Source of the DNA: Rosa chinensis
Taxonomy: Eukaryota > Streptophyta > Magnoliopsida > Rosales > Rosaceae
DNA: 64,000 nt
Assembly: GCF_002994745.2 (NCBI RefSeq)
Contig: NC_037088.1
Span: forward strand, 2,609,001 to 2,673,000
Direction of reading: 5' to 3'
Shown here: positions 56,685-64,000 of the stretch, in pieces
Numbering within the stretch: the stretch's first letter is position 1
How the letters are laid out: each line of letters opens with the position of its first letter
Made by a program: the position numbers and the translations under genes
Notes under the pieces: model-generated
Told to the model about the DNA's origin: nothing
Databases searched by the model: none
What the model saw: the letters and a program-made list of their open reading frames with translations, nothing else

Positions 56685-58080
56685 TACTGCAATAAATTCA
56701 GCTTGCATAGTAGAAGTTGAAACAAGTGTTTGTTTCATGGTTTTCCAAGCAATAGCACCTCCTGCAAGCATGAACACATATCCACAAGTCGACTTCTTGG
56801 AGTCTGGATAATTCCCTGCAAAATCCGAGTCTGAGAATCCAATAAGTTTCAGATCCTCCACTTGCCTATAAACTAGCATGTGGCTTTTAGTTCTCTGCAG
56901 GTATCTCAACACTTTCTTCCCAGCTACCCAATGTTCATGGCCTAGATTAGATTGAAATCTTGACAAAATCCCTACTGCAAAAGACAAGTCAGGCCTAGTG
57001 CAGACTTGTGCATACATGAGACTTCCTACAAGTCTGGCATAAGGCTTTGATTCCATATTTTCCTTTTCAACATCACTATTGGGACTTTGCTTCTTGGTTA
57101 GTTTATCTCCTTTGGACATGGGGACTTCTCCAGTTGCACACTTCTCCATACCAAATCTCTTTAGAATTTTGGTAACATAATTCTGTTGAGACAAACCAAG
57201 TAGTCTCTGTGCTCTATCTCTTTTAATTAATCTCAATACCTAGTACATAGGATGCTTCTCCTAAGTCTTTCATGTCAAAATTTTTTGACAGAAAACTCTT
57301 GGTATCTTTAAGCAGTTTAATGTTACTGCTAGCTAAAAGTATATCATCCACATAGAGTACCAGAAAAATAAAATTGTTCCCAACAGTCTTCAAATAAACA
57401 CACTCATCAACAAGATTTTCTGTAAATCCAAAAGTAGAAATCACATAATCAAATTTCTTGTACCACTGTCTAGAAGCTTGTTTTAGGCCATAAATTGATT
57501 TTCTTAACTTACACACTAAATTTTCACTTCCAGCTTGTACAAACCCTTCTGGCTGCCTCATATAAATCACTTCATCTAGTTCACCATTCAAGAACGCTGT
57601 TTTAACATCCATCTGGTGCAGCTCCATATCAAAATGAGCCACTAAAGCCATGATTATCCTAAACGAGTCTTTTGTAGAAACTAGAGAAAAAGTCTCAGTA
57701 AAGCCAATGCCCTCTTTCTGTGTAAAACCCTTGGCAACTAACCTTGCTTTATGTCTCTCTACATTGCCATTTGCATCTCTTTTGGTTTTGAAAACCCATT
57801 TACAACCTATAGGCTTCTGGTTGGGGTCAGGTTCAACTAATTCCCAAACTGCATTTTGACTCATGGAATTAATTTCTGCTTCCATTGCTAGCTGCCATTG
57901 ATGAGATTCACTACTTTCAATGGCCTGATTAAATGTAGTTGGATCATTGTCCTCTGCACAGTCCATTTCAATTTCTGCTTTTTGCAGATAAACAATGTAG
58001 TCACTCTCTTCCCCCCCATAAGTTGGTTTTCTTGCTCTCTGTGATCTTCTAGGCAGAGCCACTGGAGGATTTTGAGGTTC

Positions 58081-58298
58081 AGTTACATGGGCAGTGACTT
58101 GACCAGGTACAGTTACATGGTCAGTGACATGGGCAGTGACTTGACCAGGCACAGTTACTTGGTCAGTGACATGGGCAGTGACTTGGTCAGTGACATGGTC
58201 AGTGACTTGGTTAGTGACATGGTCAGTTACTCGACCAGGTACAGTTACTTGGTCAGTGACATGGTCAGTTACGTGACCAGTGACATGATCAGTTACAT
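58081..58298 (-). repeat. In-frame minisatellite coding (VTDH/VTDQ)n between integrase and reverse transcriptase
   Basis: 12-bp units around GGTCAGTGACAT repeat about 18 times, with some 18-bp VTVPGQ variants. On the coding strand they give an uninterrupted tetrapeptide repeat (VTDH, VTDQ, VTAH, VTGH, VTNQ) in the linker of the polyprotein. The same DNA word recurs at 61,006–61,083 and 61,608–61,660 in the leader. Confidence 0.9.
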
Positions 58299-60577
58299 CT
58301 TGTTCTAAAGGCAATGCTACACTTATATTCTCATCTGACACAATTTCCTCAAAATCTGAGGTTAAATCCTCAAGGTTTGTATTGTGAACTTTTTCACTTA
58401 GAAACTTTACTTGATGTGTTTCAAAATTCTAGGTGAATGATGAGCAGAATATAATTTATAGCTTTAGATTTATCTGGATAACCTATAAAATAGCAACTAA
58501 CAGTTTTGGGGTCAAGTTTATTCAAGCTTGGATTATAAATCCTAGCTTCTGCATGACATCCCCAAACATGATAGTGATGAAGACTAGGTTTCCTGCCACA
58601 CCAAAGCTCAAAAGCAGTATTTTCTATGGCTTTGCTAGGTGTCCTGTTGCAAATATAATTTGCAGTTTTTAAAGCCTCACCCCACAGAAATTTAGGCAAA
58701 CCAGTTGTACACATCATGCATCTAACCATGTTCAAAAGAGTCCTATTCTTTCTCTCTGCAACACCATTCTGTTGTGGATTATAGGGTGTTGTGTATTGAG
58801 CTTTAATTCCATTGTCTTGCAACAACAAGGCAAATGAACCCTTTTGTTAGCCGGATTCAGTGTACTTTCCATAGAATTCTCCCCCTTTATCTGACCTCAC
58901 TATTTTGATTTTCTTTTCTAGTTGATTTTCTACCTCAGACTTAAAGATTTGAAAGGCTTTCAATGCTTGTGCCTTTTCTGAAAGTAGATAAATATAACTG
59001 TATCTAGAAAAGTCATCAATGAATGTGATAAAATACACATTCCCACAGATAGTTTGATGCCTAAATGGTCCACATATATCAGTGTGTATGAGTTCTAATA
59101 AATTTTGGCTTCTATATGCAGTTTTCTTTCTTGTGTTGGTTATTTTTCCCTTAAAACATTCTACACAATCTGTTAAATCAGAAAAATCAAGTTCATTTAG
59201 GATTTTGTTTTTCACCAATATTTTCAGTCTCTCTTTTGAAACATGGCCGAGTCTTCTATGCCATAAAAATGCAGACTTTTCATTTAGTTTGGTTCTTTTA
59301 ACACCTGTTAAAGTGCTAGTACTGTTTGTGTTATCTTCAACAAGTAAAATTTCTTGTTGAGCCATTGAACAACTTAATTGTAAATAATCATTCGAGATAA
59401 CACCAGAACCAATTTGAACAGAATTTTTAGAAATAAGAATTCCATTACTATCAATAACAACAAGTCTACAACTAGATTTTACTAAAAGAGAAACTGAAAC
59501 CAAATTCCTTCTCATGGAAGGTACATAAAAAACATTGTCCAAAACTAACAATTTTCCTAATCCTAAATCGAGCTTTAAGGTTCCAATAGCCTTGACTGCC
59601 ACTCTCATGCCATTGCCTACACACAGGTTCACTTCATCACTTTTTGGGATTCTGCTCCTTATGAATCCCTGCAAAGAATTAGTAATATGAATAGGTGAGC
59701 CTGAATCTATCCACCAAGACTGTGGTTCAACATTTATAAGATTAATTTCTAAAGAAAAAACTGTATTAGAAAAAATCTTACCCTTTTTGGCTAACCAGTT
59801 CTTATAGCCAGTGCAGTCCTTTTTCATGTGTCCTACTCTTTTGCAAAAGTAGCACTTGAACCTAAATGGCCTGTTTTCCTTGGCCACTGCAGCTGTTGAA
59901 CTCTTAGTTATGGCTTTGGTAGGCTTGAGCTTGTTCTGGGGCTTTTTCTTCTTAGGCTTCTCTATGAGATTTATGGCTGTAGCAAGTTCTTTTTCTTCCT
60001 TGATCCTAGCTTCCTCATCAACACAGATGGATATAAGTTCATCTAAAGTCCAGTTTCCCTTTTGTGAATTGTAACTGGTTCTTAGATGACTAAAACTGTT
60101 AGGTAAGGAATGTAGTGCATAATGCACTACCTGCTCATCCCTAACCCCCATCAATAGCTCCCTGAGTCTGCCATTTATATTGATCATCTTCATAATATGT
60201 TCTCTAACTCCCCCTGAACCCATGTACTTCAAATCATGAAACTCCTTGGTTAGTCTAGCTGCTTCTGCCTTTTCACTCTCTTTAAACTTAGCACCTATGA
60301 GTTCCAGAAAATCTGATGCTAGCTCAGGCTCTTCTATACTTCCCCTGACAGTCTTGGACATAGAGGTACGAATGAGATTCTTAGCCATTCTATTGGATCT
60401 ATGCCACTTCTTGTAAAGGTCAGTTTCTTTCTTGGTGCTCTTTTCATTCAATTATATAGGCTTATCCTCAGTAAAGCAATAGTCTATATTCTCATGCATT
60501 CCCATATAGTTCTCTACAGAATCTAGCCAAGCTCTATAGTTGGTTCCAGTTAACATCAAGACACTGTTCAAGTTCAT

Positions 60578-61742
60578 GTAGGAGTTACCTAAGGAGCAAA
60601 ACAAAAATTCATGTGAGTTCTTAATTTGTAAAGAAAATAACATTAAGTTTTCTGCGTTTTATTTAGCTTTAAGCAACCAAAACAAGAACATACAGAAAAC
60701 CTAAACAATCCATACTTGCATTCATATCAGTCCATAACCAAAAAACAATGCTAAGCAACACTTTTGAGCAGAAGCATAACATTCTGGAGTTCTTTATCAA
60801 TATGCCATGTTCAATGAAAACAAGTTATCCAAAGAAATTTATCCACATCTTTAGACAGAAGAAAAATTTCTAAGTATCCGAATTTATTTTCATCAAGCAT
60901 GCATATTGCTGTTTTGTATTCTAAAACCATACTTGACCACTTCTTTGGAAGATAAAACTGAAGCATAGTTTTAAAATACAAAACACAATTTCAGTTTTGT
61001 CACTCGATCAGGTACTTGATTAGTTACCTGACCAGTTACATGGTCAGTGACCTGTCCAGTTACATGGTCAGTTACCTGATCATTGTTTTCTGCCAACATC
61101 AATGAAGAATGCTTTGTGCATCATAATCACTTATGCCAACAGAAAACCACAAAACCCATGAGCTTTTAACTTTATATTCTACCCAGATTCATCATTGTAA
61201 GAAAATTAAGCTCTCGTATCTGTCAATTTTAATAATGTGTAAACAAAATCTGGGAGATTTTTGTTCTTCATGCAATTTTACACAATCACAGATACTATAC
61301 CATATCATCAATCAATTCAACATGCATATTCAAGCATAACCAAAATTGATTTGATTCCAAGAAACCACAGAACAATCAAGAAATTGTAAATTTCATCCGG
61401 TCACCATCTACTCTAACCTAACGCACGCCGGGAATGCAACTAGGGTTCTTGAGCACAATCAAAAACTCAATTATCATGCTATGAATCGAAATCAATTTCA
61501 CAGAAAAACCTGTTTTTGCTTTTTCCCCAATTTGCTGCTAAAAATCACAGCGGAAGCATGAATTTGATATTTAACCAGATGCAGCAATCGACTTAAGTAA
61601 CTTACCTTGATCAGTTACATGACCAGTTACATGGTCAGTTACCTGACCAGTTACTTGATCCGTAAAGCAAAAACCTTTTTTTTTTTTTTTTTTGTGTTTG
61701 TTTTGCAAAACCCTAAAACGATTTTGATACTTGTGAGCCTAT
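60578..61742 (-). other. Copia 5' leader
   Basis: Non-coding region between the primer-binding site and gag. It holds two short clusters of the TGGTCAGTTAC-type repeat (61,006–61,083 and 61,608–61,660) and a T-run at about 61,676–61,695. A splice-type AG just upstream of the gag ATG (near 60,588) is visible. Confidence 0.6.
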
Positions 61743-61754
61743 GCTCTGATACCA
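61743..61754 (-). other. Copia primer-binding site (initiator tRNA-Met)
   Basis: TGGTATCAGAGC on the minus strand, 2 nt downstream of the 5' LTR, complementary to the 3' end of initiator methionine tRNA as in most plant copia elements. Confidence 0.93.
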
Positions 61755-61756
61755 AT

Positions 61757-62232
61757 TGTTAAAACCATATACATGCTCACAACATATGCACACAAACATA
61801 AAAGGGATTAAGGCTTACCTTCAGCAATCACTGGCATGGATTCCATCTTATGCAGCTGCAAACACGATCACTGAATATGGTCTTCTGTTACTTACCAACT
61901 TGCTTCTCAATGGACAGAACAATATGCAAAACGTCAGTAGTAATCAGGGACCAATTCATCTGTATATATATGAGACTTAACCCTCAAGAAGCTTCCCATT
62001 AAAGCTATCCATATCGGTTTAGGTTTCCTAGTTAGATTCCTAATGTAACACTTCATTGTAGTCTTTCTTGCAGACTAAGAATATGATTACTTACCTTAAT
62101 GAATAGATACACTGCTTCATTAAGTTACAAGTATTGATTTACAGTTTGTATCCATGTTAAGCTAGGTTTGACATTTAGCTAATCATCAATTACTTTATGA
62201 TGATATGTGTTAAGTCCATATTTGATCTAACA
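61757..62232 (-). repeat. Copia 5' LTR
   Basis: 476 bp, pairs with 55,072–55,547. Confidence 0.96.
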
Positions 62233-63282
62233 GTGTGGTGATTTTCTGAGCTACCAGTTGACGATCCATCTCCCATCGCTTGTTTATCGTACGTTGCATT
62301 TCAAATTTGATTAGAAGGGTTGAATCGCCTGCGCATGATACTATGGAGTTGTCATACCAATGAAAAGATCTAAAACAAAATATCCAAGGGTGTTTTAGCT
62401 GAACTACTATTTATAAATCGTTTATTTGATTTAGAGATGTAAAGATTCTGAAAAGAAAAAATACGTTTTAGAAACTTGTGATACAGAACATAATGATATG
62501 GGTGAAGATTGCGCAAGCAAGACACTGGCACTTATCTGAATGCAATGTAGTGTTTTTTCTGTGTTTCATTTACAGAACTTGTGGTTGATTGCCTATTACT
62601 CTATTAGTAATATATGTAATGCAAAAGACTTGAAGATAATTTGATGATATGCGAAGGCACTTTCAATTGGTGGATTACATTTTAACATTTGAAATAACAT
62701 GTGCCATTTAAGAACAGGGAGGGAATGCATTTGGAATGTTTACAAAGTTGGGAGTGCATGTTGAATAAGTATGCGGGGTGGGGTAGCAGGATAATGATGA
62801 TAACCAATTTCCTATAGCCTGATTAGAAACCTACAGGTGATGCTGTCAACTAAGGTTAGGAAAGACAACAACAAATTGAAAATCAACTCAAAATCAAGGA
62901 AACCGGAAACCAGATGAAAGCATAAAGCATCCCGGTTTTCACAATTGTGTGCAAGTTTTTTTATAGTTCTTAGTTTGCTACTTTGTCTCATAGACATTTT
63001 ATCTGTTTAGTTAGTGAGATATGAAAGCTGGTGATGTTTTCTGTGCACATGTGCTTATCCCCATGCAACTGTTATTCAGTGAGCACCAAGCCGAAGCGTT
63101 AACGAAGAAGGGTCAAGGAGGTACAAGAGATGGTAGACATCCAACTGAATCAATTATGTGACTACTGAGTAATCCCTGGTGTAAGTATACATGTATTATA
63201 TACAACTTATGCAATCTTTCTTTTGCAGGAAAATGATCTTCATGGAGAAACAGATATGGGAAGCATGAAACTGCATCACTAG

Positions 63283-64000
63283 TGATAGGCGATCAGCTAG
63301 TGTATCAATAGCACATTGAATTATTTATCATACTAATCATTGCGTTGAATTCACTTAAATTGTAGCCTAAGAAAGACTGCGTTTAGCATATGTACTGAAA
63401 AAGCCATTCAGCATTTTGGACTGCACAGAGAATCAGAGATGGGTACCTGATCTCTAGAGTGCACAATTTGAGCCTAAAAATATTTGTCCAGATTGCCCTG
63501 TTATTTCATCTTGCATGCATTGGTGGATACATAAACTCGGTGTACACCTTTGTGATTCATGGTGACATATTTGCATTCTTGCTGACTTTATTGAGCCGGT
63601 ATTTATAGAGTTCTTAAAGTCATAGATTGCATTTATTTTCGGGTGGAACTCTTTTGTGGGCAACTGCCCCAGTGCCCTGTATGGAAATTATGTATGTTGA
63701 GGACTTTGTTCTTTTTTTTGGTCAAAGAGGACTTTGTTCTGGGTTATTCTTTTTCTCTTCTTTGGGTAGTTTGTAAGTTGGCCCATTAAGAATTTGCCAT
63801 CTTTTAACTATAAATGACTAGAGAGCCTAAGCAATAGTGTAGAAGCAATCCACCTTGAGCACAGCGAAAAACAAATATCAATGGTGGACGACAAATTAAA
63901 ATCAATCAAAGATCTTCCCATTTCTACTTGCTTGACCCATCAAGACAATAGGGAAACAAGCAAGGATACAAAAAAACCTCCAAAAGGCCATATGCATTTG
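63283..64000. other. Block B distal flank to the window edge
   Basis: Matches 35,395–35,973 and then 42,375–42,513 of block A without interruption; contains the empty hAT target site at about 63,852–63,859. No gene recognised. Confidence 0.7.

Larger units (their letters stand above)
56164..60577 (-). pseudogene. Copia gag-pol polyprotein, disabled
   Basis: Order on the minus strand: gag from ATG 60,577 (LTGTNYRAW), CCHC knuckle (CYFCKRVGHMKKDC), protease (WWIDSGSPIHIT), GAG-pre-integrase (LWHRRLGHVSKERL), integrase core (HTDICGPF...FIDDFSRYSY; NPQQNGVAERKNRT), reverse transcriptase (GCKWVFKTKRD, MDVKTAFLNGELDE, VLYVDDILLAS), RNase H (GFSDSDFAGN, STMQAEFIAV, IYCDNEAAV). Lesions: TAA near 60,452; TAA near 58,847; two small deletions near 58,430–58,460; a frame change near 57,236; a MITE at 56,501–56,684 inside RNase H. 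The frame ends at 56,164. Confidence 0.93.
55072..62232 (-). mobile_element. Ty1/copia LTR retrotransposon
   Basis: 7,161 bp, minus orientation. LTRs of 476 bp (TG...CA ends), 5-bp target duplication GTGTG at 55,067–55,071 and 62,233–62,237, and a single GTGTG at the uninterrupted site in block A (about 34,364–34,368). Primer-binding site and polypurine tract are present. Gene order gag–protease–integrase–reverse transcriptase–RNase H defines the copia class. The coding region is broken (see separate entry), so the copy is not autonomous. The two LTRs differ at three positions only. Confidence 0.96.
52983..63282 (+). pseudogene. Leucine-zipper (Lzipper-MIP1-type) gene, copy B, disabled and interrupted by copia
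   Basis: Exons equivalent to copy A: 52,983–53,145; 53,265–53,355; 54,242–54,355 (VQRLEQQLLEEIELRAILEN); 54,587–54,780 (ELEQELVALHFQLSQERNER, then RRLAEYRLRHPSPRSMSPRP); a terminal exon 63,229–63,282 ends in TAG. Exon 54,587–54,780 is 194 nt instead of the inferred 186, an 8-nt insertion (tandem CTCCTATT-like) near 54,596 that shifts the frame. The rest of the coiled-coil exon is undamaged and gives the better view of the ancestral reading. A 7.2-kb copia element lies between the coiled-coil and terminal exons. Confidence 0.65.
46017..64000. repeat. Segmental duplication, block B
   Basis: Partner of 24,232–42,513, same order and orientation, continuing past the right edge. Differences: copia insertion 55,072–62,232, about 1.14 kb absent at 52,524, extra ~125 bp at about 52,025–52,150, and no hAT element. 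Confidence 0.92.

Noticed and set aside
58081..58298. CRISPR-like regular repeats
   Set aside because: No spacers; contiguous 12-bp units in a eukaryotic retrotransposon frame.
58072..58308. Plus-strand frame with SDMVSD-type repeats
   Set aside because: Reverse reading of the copia VTDH minisatellite.

Overview
The window is nuclear DNA of a flowering plant: introns with GT–AG borders, AT-rich spacers, an extracellular-LRR receptor-like protein family, an NLR leucine-rich-repeat relic, plant-type LINE, copia, hAT, Helitron-like and MITE transposons. Receptor and gene styles suggest a eudicot, perhaps Rosaceae, but that is a guess. It is an accessory, resistance-gene type neighbourhood with few intact genes and many relics.

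Layout. (1) 1–2,877: 5' two-thirds of a receptor-like protein gene (RLP copy 1, minus strand, runs off the left edge) with its conserved promoter. (2) 2,878–14,595: a probable Helitron (minus orientation) carrying relics of a WAT1-related transporter, a CDPK-related kinase and a methylesterase, itself invaded by a complete-length LINE (8,121–14,066) and two MITEs. (3) 15,656–17,330: another MITE and a Mutator-like inverted-repeat element. (4) 18,230–19,693: LRR part of a broken RPP13-like NLR gene. (5) 21,475–22,372: a small organellar-type membrane protein gene. (6) 24,232–42,513 (block A) and 46,017–64,000 (block B): two copies of one segment holding, in order, an allantoate amidohydrolase (AAH) relic, an RLP gene, and a leucine-zipper (MIP1-type) gene relic. 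Block B adds the AAH 5' exons (44,642 on). Between the blocks lies a 176-bp-period satellite array (42,826–43,690).

After duplication each block received a different large insertion, and the other block keeps the empty site. Block A received a hAT element (35,974–42,366, 8-bp target duplication) that contains a Helitron-like element with two well-preserved exons of an AGO6-like ARGONAUTE. Block B received a copia LTR retrotransposon (55,072–62,232, identical 5-bp target duplication, LTRs differing at 3 of 476 positions).

Only RLP copy 3 (48,399–51,269) looks like an intact full-length gene; copy 1 is open as far as it is visible, and copy 2 has one in-frame stop created at a CpG. Both AAH copies share a 1-nt exon deletion, so AAH decay began before the duplication; the leucine-zipper gene was damaged separately in each block afterwards. 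The most notable observation is the transposon-borne fragment of an RNA-directed DNA methylation ARGONAUTE.
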